From contig NZ_CP090095.1 of assembly GCF_021391675.1 (NCBI RefSeq), positions 4,377,001 to 4,441,000 on the forward strand: DNA of 64,000 bases, written 5' to 3'. A program made the position numbers and the translations under genes. Origin of the DNA: Neorhizobium galegae (lineage in GTDB: Bacteria; Pseudomonadota; Alphaproteobacteria; Rhizobiales; Rhizobiaceae). Below the pieces are notes generated by a model, which searched no databases, was not told the DNA's origin, and saw only the letters and a list, made by a program, of their open reading frames with translations. Shown in pieces: positions 37,401 through 45,407 of the stretch (position 1 is its first letter; each line of letters starts with the position of its first letter).

Positions 37401-39894
37401 CGCCGGAGAATTCAGGCTTGATGCCGATCCGCGCACCTTCTGCCTTGACCGGCAGGGTGATCGAACGCTCGATGGCGCGGCCGCCCGCCTCCTGCATGCG
37501 CACCACGATATCGGCGTTGACAAGCTGCGTCGTGGAGGGCGCTTCGGAAACGGTCGCGTCGAAGACTGCCTTGCCGTCGTCGTCGAGCGGTTCGAGCGCC
37601 TCCAGCGGAATGCGAACCGCTTCGCTCGCCTCTTCATCGACGAGGCCGAACTGGTAGCCCGGGAAGGCCGGATTTTCGCGCGTCGTCTTCAGCGCGATTT
37701 CGCCTTCGAGATTGAGGCCGGCCGCCGGCGCTCCATAAAGATATCGGCCGTCGATGTTGACCGGCACCGGCTCCCCGACCGCGATCTGCTTGGCATCGCT
37801 GGTCATGTCGAACTCGATGCGATCCGGCACGAAGTCATCAACGAGAAAGGTCTTTTCGCCGATCGCCGAACCCTTGGGATCGGTGAAGATCTGCATCGTC
37901 CAGGTGCCGCGCATCGAGGTGGCCAGCAATGGCAGGTCGAGCGTGTAACCGCCGAGCAAACCGTTGTTGACCATACGCCGATCCTCGACGCCATCCGGCC
38001 GCAGGAAAACGAAGGTGAGCGGCAGGTTCTCGATCGCCGTCGCATCGATATTGCGGGCAAGCGCCGATGCATGCACGGTTTCGCCGGGCCGGTAGATGCC
38101 GCGTTCGGTCCAGGGCAGGATGTCGATCGCACCCGGCGCCGGGCGCCCCGTGACGCCGCGGTCGGACAGGTCGAAGCCGGCACGGGCCATGTCGAGGAAG
38201 ACATAGTCCTGGCCGTTGTTCTGCGCGGCGAGCACGGCCGGCACCATCGCCGCCGTGCCGCGCATCAGGCCGGCGGTGAACACCGCGCGGCCATCCGCAT
38301 CGGTTTTCGCCGTACCGAGGATTTCGTTGTTCTTGGCGAGAAGCTGCAGATCGACGCCGGCCATCGGCTTGGCGCTTCCGAGCGAGCGGGCAAAGACGTT
38401 GAGGCCGTCGGTGCCGGCATAGGTGGTGAGGCCGATATCGGACACCACGAACCATTGCGTCGCCTTGGTATCGTATTCCTGGCTCGTGGCATTGGCGGCA
38501 GCCGCCGTCAGCATGTAGACGCCGGGCTTGCGGGTCGGCAGAGCCTCGTCAACGGGGAAGCTGGTCACCACGTCCTTGTTGAGGTCCTGGGCGATATCGA
38601 TCGTGCCCTGCCAGACCAGTTCCCCGCTCTGCTCCTCGATCTGGGTGGCGTTGTAGCCATCCATCTGGGTCAGGAACTGAGAATTGGCGAGCAGCGGGGC
38701 AATGCTGCGGTCACCGACGCGGTAAAGCTTCAGATTGGCCTTCTCGGTATTGACCGAGACGATCGGAATGCCGCGGCGCGCGGTCGACGGCAGCACGAAA
38801 CTGTCGCCGGTGAAACGCACGGTCGCCGAGCGGTCCTTGACGTAGACATCGATATCGACCTGAGCAACAAGCGGCTCGTCCACGGAAGACGGCAGGCCAC
38901 GGCGCAGCGACAGCTTGTAGCGCTGGCCATGGGTCAGGCCTTCGACGCAGATCTGGTTGTCCTTGGCTTCCATCGCCTTCGGCGCCTGGCCGTTGAGCAC
39001 GACGAAGGGCGCATAATCGACGCCGATCTTCACCAGCGGTTCGGAGAACTGCACGCAGACGCGCGGATTGGCGCTGTCGGCATCGACCGTATTGCCGGTC
39101 ATGCGGAAGCCCTGGCGCTCGCGCAGGTCGTTATAGGCGGCCTGCACGGTGCGGGCATTCACCAGCGCGAGGCTTGCCTTATAGGCGTTGAGCGCGGCGC
39201 GGTAATTCTGCTGCTTGGCGAGCGCAGCGCCGAGAACCGCCAGCGCATCGGCACGGGTCTGCGTGGTGCGCGAAAGCTGGTAGCCATTGACTGCGGCAAG
39301 CGTGCCTTCGCCATCGGCGGTGCCGTTATTCTTGGCGGTGCCGGCGGCGCGGGCAAGCTCGATCCACAGCGCACCGTCTTCGGGGATGATCGAAAGCGCA
39401 CCTTTGAAATTGTAGATCGCCGTATCGACGTTGCCGGTCAGAAGCTGACCCTGGGCGATCGTCTTGAGGTTCTCGACGCCGTAACCCTTCTGGTTGTCGC
39501 CAAGCGTCAGGCCATCCTTCTGATCGCGCGCCTGCTGGAGAACTTCTTCCGAGAGGAAGGACAGTTTCGGCGGGGCGCCGATATCCGGTTCAACCGCCGT
39601 TACCACGATCTTGCCGGCCGTCGCGCCCTGGAACGGGTTGAGCTGGCTGTAATCCGACTTGAGGAAGCACCATTTGGCCTTCTCGTTATATGTGAAAGCC
39701 TTGCAGGCATTGTCGCCGATGCAGGCCGCTTCGCATTGGGGCTGGCTGACATTTTTCACGGTTCTCAGATCGAAACCGAGATAATCGCTGTTCGGAGTGC
39801 TTTCGATCCGCCGGTCGGCCGCAGTCAGCGGCGAGACGAGAGCGAATGCGGAAACGATGAGAGCGAGAAAGCCGAATAACGCGCGCCTAGACAT
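34447..39894 (-). CDS. Bacterial alpha-2-macroglobulin with N-terminal PAN/apple-like domain
   Basis: An 1815-residue periplasmic protease-trapping protein. The signal peptide (MSRRALFGFLALIVSAFALV, ending SPLTAA) has no lipobox, so it is probably soluble. A cysteine-rich PAN/apple-like segment (about 35-95; QCEAACIGDNACKAFTYNEK, WCFLKSDY) comes next, then macroglobulin beta-sandwich repeats. The thioester motif CAEQ lies near residue 1365 (YPYGCAEQTTSRALPLL), followed by the alpha/alpha toroid thioester domain and a receptor-binding-like C-terminus. GGGGGGA precedes the ATG. It is coupled to pbpC immediately downstream. Family members bait and covalently trap invading proteases. Confidence 0.93.
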   Translation of the reverse strand: MSRRALFGFLALIVSAFALVSPLTAADRRIESTPNSDYLGFDLRTVKNVSQPQCEAACIGDNACKAFTYNEKAKWCFLKSDYSQLNPFQGATAGKIVVTAVEPDIGAPPKLSFLSEEVLQQARDQKDGLTLGDNQKGYGVENLKTIAQGQLLTGNVDTAIYNFKGALSIIPEDGALWIELARAAGTAKNNGTADGEGTLAAVNGYQLSRTTQTRADALAVLGAALAKQQNYRAALNAYKASLALVNARTVQAAYNDLRERQGFRMTGNTVDADSANPRVCVQFSEPLVKIGVDYAPFVVLNGQAPKAMEAKDNQICVEGLTHGQRYKLSLRRGLPSSVDEPLVAQVDIDVYVKDRSATVRFTGDSFVLPSTARRGIPIVSVNTEKANLKLYRVGDRSIAPLLANSQFLTQMDGYNATQIEEQSGELVWQGTIDIAQDLNKDVVTSFPVDEALPTRKPGVYMLTAAAANATSQEYDTKATQWFVVSDIGLTTYAGTDGLNVFARSLGSAKPMAGVDLQLLAKNNEILGTAKTDADGRAVFTAGLMRGTAAMVPAVLAAQNNGQDYVFLDMARAGFDLSDRGVTGRPAPGAIDILPWTERGIYRPGETVHASALARNIDATAIENLPLTFVFLRPDGVEDRRMVNNGLLGGYTLDLPLLATSMRGTWTMQIFTDPKGSAIGEKTFLVDDFVPDRIEFDMTSDAKQIAVGEPVPVNIDGRYLYGAPAAGLNLEGEIALKTTRENPAFPGYQFGLVDEEASEAVRIPLEALEPLDDDGKAVFDATVSEAPSTTQLVNADIVVRMQEAGGRAIERSITLPVKAEGARIGIKPEFSGDLGENSVGNFTVIMVDAAGKKQAVQNLPWKLIKIDRDYQWYRDGSSWRYEPVTRTSQAANGTVNVTADGGKVSVPVKWGRYRLEVETADIGGPTSSVEFDAGWFVTATSTETPDALEIALDKQSYKVGETAKLKISSRYAGELMITSGSESLIAVKTASIGADGGEVEIPVTAAWGAGSYVTATLYRPGQAQESRMPMRAIGVTWLKVDPESRDLQVSITAPEKTLPRQPLNISLQVAGAGANEDAYVTVAAVDVGILNLTRYQPPAPDDWYFGQRRLGLEIRDLYGRLIDGSLGATGRLRTGGDGGSTALQSSPPKEKLIAFFSGPVKLDAQGKANVSFDIPQFNGTARVMAVAWSKTGVGHGVKDVVIRDPVVVTASLPRFLAPGDQTNLRLDIANTDAPAGDYQLAITTNRPVAVDQKGTGKITLAAGGKSDVTLALRGVEPGDGSISVRLSNASGMSLDQVLDIPVRPAAMPITQQRLVELKPGASVTVDANLLADSILPGASISVNVSRSTAFDIPALLMSLSRYPYGCAEQTTSRALPLLYLSQMAVQNGLADDTEVKKRVQDAIYRVLSYQSSAGSFGLWGPGGGDLWLDSYVSDFLSRAREQGYDVPEQALVQALDSLQNSLGFTNNVKDQGNEIAYAFYVLARNRKAAISDLRYYADTMLNDFPTPLAKAHIAAALALYGDAQRSRNIFAASLQMSQDAQIHRVSLSRSDYGSSLRDGAAVLALAAESRPVPPIVPALATIVAKEWGQKKYTSTQEQTWMLLAARALQNGDDGLRLQVNGADHRGTLMSQMTGDALIGHPLTVKNNSADPLSASITTVAAPAQPLPAGGDGFQITRTYYSMDGEEANVSEAQQNQRYVAVITITESNSWPSRIVVTDLLPAGFEIDNPSIVNSASLTNFDWIEEVQAAHTEFRNDRFVAAFDRSAGDNREITLAYVVRAVTPGVYDHPAAQVEDMYRPQFSARTAMGKMEVLAAQ

Positions 39895-40021
39895 TGAAAG
39901 TCCCCCCGTGGCTGCAGTCGGAAGTTGGCAGTTTTCTAATCTATCCCGTGACTTGTCAACGAGCCTCGCAACCTCTTTTCATGAAGAGATTGTCACAAGA
40001 CGAATGTCGTGCCGGAAAGGA

Positions 40022-40771
40022 TCAGGCCATCAGTCCGGCAGCGGTAAATCCACCGTCTACAGCAAGGATTTGGCCGGTCACGTAGGAGGACTGCCGCTCG
40101 TCGACGAGGAAGGCGATGGCCGTGGCGATCTCCTCCGGCCGGCCGTAGCGGCGCATAGGCACGGTGCGGTTCCACTCCTCGCGCGTCGCGGCCGTGTGGT
40201 TTTCCTTGACCATCGGCGTCTCGATCGGTCCCGGCGCGATGGCGTTGACGCGGATCAGGTCGTCTGCGAGTTCGACGGCCATGATCTTGGTGAGCGTCAC
40301 CAGCGCGCCCTTCGATGCACCATAGGCGGAACGGCCGAGATTGCCCTTGATGCCGGAGACCGAGGCAATGTGGACGATCGAGCCGCCGCCGTTTTCCCGC
40401 ATGATCGGCGCCAATGCTTGCGACAGCGCAAACGCGCCGACGACATTCACCTCGTACATCCGGCGAAGCTGATCGGTCGTGGTATCGGCAAAACGCACGT
40501 TCGAACCGATGCCGGCGCTGTTGACCAATGCCTGCAGCGGGCTGTGGAGCGCCTGGCACCGCTCGGCAAGATCCGCGATCGCCTTCTCGTCGGTAATATC
40601 GAGGAGAACGGTGGTCAGGAGGCCGGCGCGATTGCCGAGCCGGTCCGTCAGCCGTTCGAGCGCTTCGGCATCGCGGTCCGCGGCCAGCACATGCCAGCCG
40701 GCCTCGATCAGAAGCTCCGTCGTCGAAAGGCCGATACCCGATCCCGCACCCGTGACGACGACGCTTCGCAT
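40022..40771 (-). CDS. SDR-family NAD(P)-dependent oxidoreductase
   Basis: A 249-residue short-chain dehydrogenase. The Rossmann glycine motif is VTGAGSGIGLST; also visible are LVNSAGIGSN, catalytic Ser in IVHIASVSG, YGASKGAL (YxxxK) and the proline-glycine turn AIAPGPIETPM. FabG-like length and C-terminus (DGGFTAAG). It starts two bases after the ligase-PPC stop, with GGGAG nine bases before the ATG, and is the last gene of the minus-strand catabolic unit. A 3-hydroxyacyl-CoA or alcohol oxidation step is plausible from context (inference). Confidence 0.92.
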   Translation of the reverse strand: MRSVVVTGAGSGIGLSTTELLIEAGWHVLAADRDAEALERLTDRLGNRAGLLTTVLLDITDEKAIADLAERCQALHSPLQALVNSAGIGSNVRFADTTTDQLRRMYEVNVVGAFALSQALAPIMRENGGGSIVHIASVSGIKGNLGRSAYGASKGALVTLTKIMAVELADDLIRVNAIAPGPIETPMVKENHTAATREEWNRTVPMRRYGRPEEIATAIAFLVDERQSSYVTGQILAVDGGFTAAGLMA

Positions 40772-40773
40772 GT

Positions 40774-43278
40774 TCAGCTCTCCCGGTTTTCGATGATGAC
40801 CAGTTCGAAGGTGACGCCGACCGGGTTGTCGCCACGCGCCAGCCGGCCGTGATAGATCACGCCGTCCGTATCGACGACCGCAGCATCGATCGACGCCCGG
40901 ATCCCGTCCGGGGTGTTTTCGAGCACGCCGTTCTCGATGGCGATCTCGGTCGCGAGGCAGACAATCCGGCGCCCATCCTCGAACACGGGCTCGTTGATGC
41001 TGCCGATGCCGTAGATGCGGGCACTCTCGATGCCGTGTGCCCGGCAGACGTCTTCGATCGCCATCCCGACATCCTCGTTCGGGCGTACCCGCAGCAGGAT
41101 GCCGTTGCCCTCGCCGCTCTCGCCCTTGGCGGAAAACAGCGTGAAATTCGTTTCCGGATCGGGGATCGACGAAAAGGTCGCCGTGGCGCTGCCATACCCT
41201 TTGACAGCGATCGGCCGGCTGACAATGCTGTCGAAGGGCAACACATGCCCCATGCGCAGAGCCCCTTCGCCCGTATCCCAGATGCCGTGGCAATGCAGGA
41301 ACGGCGCGCCATCCCGTTCGCCGACCATTGCGGTCGCGGTCAGGAACCTCCCTCCCGCTTCCGGCGCGAAAGTGGCGCTGTACCAGGCTGCATGGTCCTC
41401 GTCCGGAGAGAAGGCTGGCAGGACATACCGGAACGGATCGCAGGCGCCGCCCTCGATATTGAGGAAACCGCCCTTGCAGCCCGCCTCTGCGAAGATACGC
41501 GCCACCTCGGCCATGAAGACCTCGCCGGGCCGCAGGACGCCCTCGACCGGCTTCAACGCGGTTCGCACCGCCTCACGCCTGATCGGCGCGATGGGACCGG
41601 GATGCTTGAGCTGGCGCAACGCCGGTAGATCATTAGCCGGCTTATTGTCGAGCTCGCCGCGCGCCTGCAGCTCTTCGCGGATCATCTTCTTGGTGATCTT
41701 GCCATAGGCGGATTTCGGCAGCGCATCCCAGAAGATGAAACGCTTCGGCATCTTGTAGCGGGACATCCGGCCGTCGATGAAGGCGAACAGGTCCTTCTCG
41801 GTCACCGCCGAACCAGGATTGGCGACGCAGACGGCCACGCCGACTTCGCCCCAGAGCGGATCCGGCACACCGAGCACCGCCACTTCGCTGACTGCCGGAT
41901 GGGTGAGGAGTTTTTCCTCGATCTCGCGCGGATAGACGTTCGAGCCGCCGGAAATATACATGTCGGAGGCGCGGCCGGTGATGTAGAGAAAACCCTCCGC
42001 ATCCATGTGGCCGAGGTCGCCGGTGCGGAACCAGCCGTTGCGGAACGCCTTCTCGTTGGCCTCCGGATTGTCGTAATACCCGGCAAAGACCGCCGGGCCG
42101 ATGCAGCAGATTTCGCCGGTCTCGTAAGGCCCGACCTCCTCGCCCGCATCGTTCTGGATCGACACCTGCATGCCGGTGCGTTCCATGCCGCAGGTACCGA
42201 TCCTGGCCGCCTCGCCGTCCTCAGCCGAATGCAAGACCGGGGGCAGGACCGTGATCGCGCCGGTCACTTCGCCGAGCCCGAAATATTGCACGATCACCGG
42301 ACCGAGGCTTTTCAGCGCCCGCTTCTGGTCCTCGCGATACATCGGCGCGCCGGCATAGATGACGTAGCGCAGCGAGGAATGGTCGTATTTTTCGACAGCC
42401 GGATGCTCCACCAGCAGTTTCAGGATGGTCGGCACGGTGAACATGGTCGAGACGTGCCATTTTTCGATCAGTGCCCAGGCAGCGTCGATATCGAACTTTT
42501 CCGTCGGCAGCAGGATGGTCTTCACCCCATGCGCCACCTGGGTAAGCTGGTGGACTCCCGCGCCATGCGACAGAGGGGCGACGACCAGCGCCGCATCGGC
42601 GGAGGTCACGCCCGGCATCAGGTCGCAGAGATGGTTGTTGATCACGAAAGCCATCTGTCCGTGGGTCAGCACCGCCGCCTTCGGCCGGCCCGTCGTGCCC
42701 GACGTGAAGAAGAACCAGCAGGGATCATCCCGTTCGACGCGCGCTTCGGCCGGCTTCCTGCCATGGAATTCGTCGACAACGGCATCATAGGACGGCCCGA
42801 AATCCGATTCGCCTATGGCAATAACGAAACCGATCTCCGGATTGTTCTCCCGCACCACCCGCGCGTGATCCGGAAACGAGGCGTTGCAGATCAGGCCGGT
42901 CGCGCCGCTCGCCTTGGCGAGATAGGCGACCTCCTCAGGAGTCTGCCGGAAATTGGTCGGCACCCAGACGGCGCCGATCCGGAAACAGGCGAACATGCTC
43001 TCGAACATCTGGTTGCAGTTCTGCGACTGAACCAGGATGCGGTCGCCCTTGCTCACCTCGAAACGCTGCTGCAGCGCCGCAGCCATCGCGTCGATGCGTG
43101 TCTCGAACTCTTCCCAGGTCCACGTCTTCTCGGCCCAGACCAGCGCGATGCCCTGCGGTTCGCGACGCATCGCCTGCGTGACGAAACGGGCAAGGTTCAT
43201 CACCCGCGTCGAACGGGGGCTCAAGCCTCCCTTCGGTTCGGCCTGATCGCCGACGGCAACCGAGGTCGTCGCATTCAT
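40774..43278 (-). CDS. Acyl-CoA ligase (AMP-forming) fused to two PPC/DUF296-like domains
   Basis: An 834-residue fusion. Residues about 25-545 are an ANL-family acyl-CoA synthetase: P-loop FFFTSGTTGRPKAAVLTH (about 189-206), GLGEVTGAI, hinge region YITGRASDMYISGGSNVYPR and the catalytic lysine in YGKITKK. Residues about 575-834 hold two copies of a PPC (DUF296)-like fold. The first has FLHCHGIWDTGEGALRMGHV. The second has EDVCRAHGIESARIYGIGSI and AAVVDTDGVIYHGRLARGDN. Ordinary ligases are about 520-550 residues, so the tail is an addition. It overlaps the thiolase stop by four bases (ATGA), and GGAG sits seven bases upstream. The acid substrate is unknown. The PPC identification is from pattern only. 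Confidence 0.85.
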   Translation of the reverse strand: MNATTSVAVGDQAEPKGGLSPRSTRVMNLARFVTQAMRREPQGIALVWAEKTWTWEEFETRIDAMAAALQQRFEVSKGDRILVQSQNCNQMFESMFACFRIGAVWVPTNFRQTPEEVAYLAKASGATGLICNASFPDHARVVRENNPEIGFVIAIGESDFGPSYDAVVDEFHGRKPAEARVERDDPCWFFFTSGTTGRPKAAVLTHGQMAFVINNHLCDLMPGVTSADAALVVAPLSHGAGVHQLTQVAHGVKTILLPTEKFDIDAAWALIEKWHVSTMFTVPTILKLLVEHPAVEKYDHSSLRYVIYAGAPMYREDQKRALKSLGPVIVQYFGLGEVTGAITVLPPVLHSAEDGEAARIGTCGMERTGMQVSIQNDAGEEVGPYETGEICCIGPAVFAGYYDNPEANEKAFRNGWFRTGDLGHMDAEGFLYITGRASDMYISGGSNVYPREIEEKLLTHPAVSEVAVLGVPDPLWGEVGVAVCVANPGSAVTEKDLFAFIDGRMSRYKMPKRFIFWDALPKSAYGKITKKMIREELQARGELDNKPANDLPALRQLKHPGPIAPIRREAVRTALKPVEGVLRPGEVFMAEVARIFAEAGCKGGFLNIEGGACDPFRYVLPAFSPDEDHAAWYSATFAPEAGGRFLTATAMVGERDGAPFLHCHGIWDTGEGALRMGHVLPFDSIVSRPIAVKGYGSATATFSSIPDPETNFTLFSAKGESGEGNGILLRVRPNEDVGMAIEDVCRAHGIESARIYGIGSINEPVFEDGRRIVCLATEIAIENGVLENTPDGIRASIDAAVVDTDGVIYHGRLARGDNPVGVTFELVIIENRES

Positions 43279-44444
43279 TTCGTCCGCTCCAGGATCGACA
43301 CGTAGTTGGCGACGGCAGCACCGCCCATGTTGAAGACACCGGCCATCGTCGCCTTCGGCAGCTGCATCTCGCCTGCATCACCGCAAAGCTGCATCGCCGC
43401 CATCACGTGCATGGAGACGCCGGTCGCGCCGATCGGGTGTCCCTTGGATTTCAGCCCACCGGACGGGTTGACCGGCAGCCGGCCATCCTTGCGGGTGATG
43501 CCCTCGCGGATGACGCGATAGCCCTTGCCGGGTTCGGCAAGCCCCATCGCCTCGTATTCGATGAGCTCGGCGATGGTGAAGCAGTCATGGGTTTCGACGA
43601 AGCTCAGATCGTCGAGCGAAACGCCCGCCTCCGCCAGCGATTTCTGCCAGGCCATGCGCGCGCCTTCAAAGGCGATCGGATCGCGCCGCGACATCGCGAG
43701 GATATCGTTGACGTGATTGTGCGCCTTGAAGGCGACGGCGCGCTTCATACCGGCCGCGACTTCGGGCGAGGCGATCACCAGAGCGGCCGCACCATCCGAA
43801 ACCAGCGAGCAGTCGGTGCGCCTCAGCGGCGCCGCCACATAGGGGTTCTTGTCGGACACCGTGTTGCAGAAGTCGAAGCCGAAATCCTTCTGCATATGGG
43901 CATAGGGGTTCTTCATGCCGTTCGCGTGGTTCTTCGCCGCGATCATGGCGAGCTCTTCCGAACGGTCGCCATAACGCTGGAAATAATGGCTGGCGATGCG
44001 TCCGAAGAGACCGGCGAAACCGCCTTCGACATCCGCCTCCTCCTCGCGGTAGGAGGCCGACAGCAGGATATCGCCCGTCTCCTTGGTGGGCAGCGCCGTC
44101 ATCTTCTCGGCACCGACAACCAGCGCGATCTTGCCGCGCCCGGCAGCGATGAAATCGAGCGCCGAATAAAGGGCCGCGGAGCCCGTGGCGCAGGCATTCT
44201 CCATCCGCACGGCCGGCACATGATCGAACCCGTCGGCCGCCATCGCCACCAGGGCGCCTTGAAAATCCTGCTTGGAAAAGCCGTTATTGAACACGCCGAC
44301 GAAAATGCCGTCGACATCCTTGGCCGTGATACCGGCGTGTTCGAGGGCCGGATTGATCACCTCGGCCATCAATTCCCGCGTCGAGCCCGCTTCGGACTTG
44401 CCGAATTTCGAATGGGCCCAACCGACGATCTGTGCTCCTGCCAT
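43275..44444 (-). CDS. SCPx-type thiolase / lipid-transfer-like acyl-CoA acetyltransferase
   Basis: A 389-residue thiolase-superfamily protein. The nucleophile Cys lies in MENACATGSAAL. HDCFTIAELIEYEAMGL is characteristic of the SCPx/Ltp branch, and VNPSGGLKSKGHPIGATG is the general thiolase motif. The final segment reads FNMGGAAVANYV, so a cysteine at the usual last catalytic position is not seen; this may mean retro-aldol or modified thiolase chemistry. The frame extends upstream to 44468, but the ATG at 44444 (MAGAQIVGWAH) has GAAGGAGAA in the right place. It lies between the iclR gene (16 bp upstream) and the ligase gene (overlapping). Confidence 0.87.
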   Translation of the reverse strand: MAGAQIVGWAHSKFGKSEAGSTRELMAEVINPALEHAGITAKDVDGIFVGVFNNGFSKQDFQGALVAMAADGFDHVPAVRMENACATGSAALYSALDFIAAGRGKIALVVGAEKMTALPTKETGDILLSASYREEEADVEGGFAGLFGRIASHYFQRYGDRSEELAMIAAKNHANGMKNPYAHMQKDFGFDFCNTVSDKNPYVAAPLRRTDCSLVSDGAAALVIASPEVAAGMKRAVAFKAHNHVNDILAMSRRDPIAFEGARMAWQKSLAEAGVSLDDLSFVETHDCFTIAELIEYEAMGLAEPGKGYRVIREGITRKDGRLPVNPSGGLKSKGHPIGATGVSMHVMAAMQLCGDAGEMQLPKATMAGVFNMGGAAVANYVSILERTK

Positions 44445-44460
44445 GACCTTCTCCTTCGTT

Positions 44461-45372
44461 TCAAACACGTTCCGGCGATTTGGCCGGCGATCTGGCCGGC
44501 GATCGAGCCGGCGCTCGGGGCTTTGCCGGCTGCGACGGGCTCCGCGCCGTGGATTTCTCGGAATTGAAAAGCATCTTCAGCTTGCCCTGCACCCGCTCGA
44601 CCTCCTGGCCGAGCTGGGCCGCAAGCTCCTTCTGGCGCGCCTCACCCATGCGGCTGTCGATCGCGGCAATCGACAAGGCCCCTGCAAGCCGCCCGTCGGG
44701 TAGCAGGATCGCCATGCCGATCCCCCAGGAATTGGCTATCACCCGCCCGGGATTGAGCGCGTAGCCGAGTTCGCGGGTGCGGACGACGTCCTCGCGGATG
44801 ATATCCGTCGAATAGCCGGGATACTGGGCGGTAATGACGCCTTTGATCCGGCCGAGGATGGCCTCCACCTCCGCATCCGGCAATGCCGCCAGCATGGCGA
44901 GCGAACCGGCGCCGACGCCGAGCGGGTTCTGGTCGCCGGTGAGCAGCGCATGGGTGCGCACCGGATGGGTGCCCTCTTCGCGATGCAGACAGACGGCATA
45001 GTCGTCCCGCCGCATCGACACGAAACTCGTGTCGGCGGATTTGCTGGAAAGCCGCTTGAGGCTTTCGCCCGCCATTTCCAGAAGGCCGTGCCGGCGAGAG
45101 GCCAGCATGCCGAGTACGTAAAGCTCCCCGCCGAGATAATACCGGCGGCTCAGCTCGTCCTGCTCGACGAGGCGGGACCGCATCAACGCCATCAGCAGCC
45201 GCCGGGCGGTGGGTTTGTTGAGGCCGCTATCGGCAACCACATCGGCGAGCGCCACACCCTTTTCCGCGCGGCGGCCGACGATGGAGAGAAGCTGCAGCGC
45301 CCGCTCCACCGCCTGCGAGCCGGAAACGGCACCTTCCCGAAGACCCGGCAGGTTTTCGATCACTTGTTCCAT
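44461..45372 (-). CDS. IclR-family transcriptional regulator with repetitive C-terminal tail
   Basis: A 303-residue regulator. N-terminal winged HTH about 20-80 (ALQLLSIVGRR, ADVVADSGLNKPTARRLLMA) and a C-terminal GAF-like effector domain (about 90-260; VGAGSLAMLAAL, NPGRVIANSWGIGMAILLPD). IclR proteins usually stop near residue 260. This one continues about 40 residues into a low-complexity tail of Ala/Pro/Arg/Ser repeats (ARSPARSPAKSPERV). It is embedded between the TRAP and thiolase genes in the same direction, so it probably controls this unit. AGGAAG precedes the ATG. Confidence 0.9.
   Translation of the reverse strand: MEQVIENLPGLREGAVSGSQAVERALQLLSIVGRRAEKGVALADVVADSGLNKPTARRLLMALMRSRLVEQDELSRRYYLGGELYVLGMLASRRHGLLEMAGESLKRLSSKSADTSFVSMRRDDYAVCLHREEGTHPVRTHALLTGDQNPLGVGAGSLAMLAALPDAEVEAILGRIKGVITAQYPGYSTDIIREDVVRTRELGYALNPGRVIANSWGIGMAILLPDGRLAGALSIAAIDSRMGEARQKELAAQLGQEVERVQGKLKMLFNSEKSTARSPSQPAKPRAPARSPARSPAKSPERV
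44472..44519 (-). repeat. Four 12-bp tandem units encoding the IclR tail
   Basis: Successive units ccggcgatttgg, ccggcgatctgg, ccggcgatcgag and ccggcgctcggg stay in frame and encode Pro-Ala-Arg/Lys-Ser-type repeats. Copy number could vary between strains without breaking the frame. Confidence 0.85.
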
Positions 45373-45407
45373 ATGCCGCTTCCTACCCGACGCATGTCCG
45401 CCACCGA

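Noticed and set aside
38071..39879. 602-codon open frame opposite the alpha-2-macroglobulin gene
   Set aside because: No ribosome site or recognisable motif; the opposite strand has signal peptide and family features.
40772..41293. N-terminal extension of the SDR frame at 40022-40771
   Set aside because: The extension is out-of-frame sequence of the ligase-PPC gene; the true SDR start is the ATG at 40771 with a good ribosome site.
44508..44519. Possible CRISPR-like repeats at the IclR 3' end
   Set aside because: The units are 12 bp, contiguous and in frame, with no spacers; simple coding tandem repeats.
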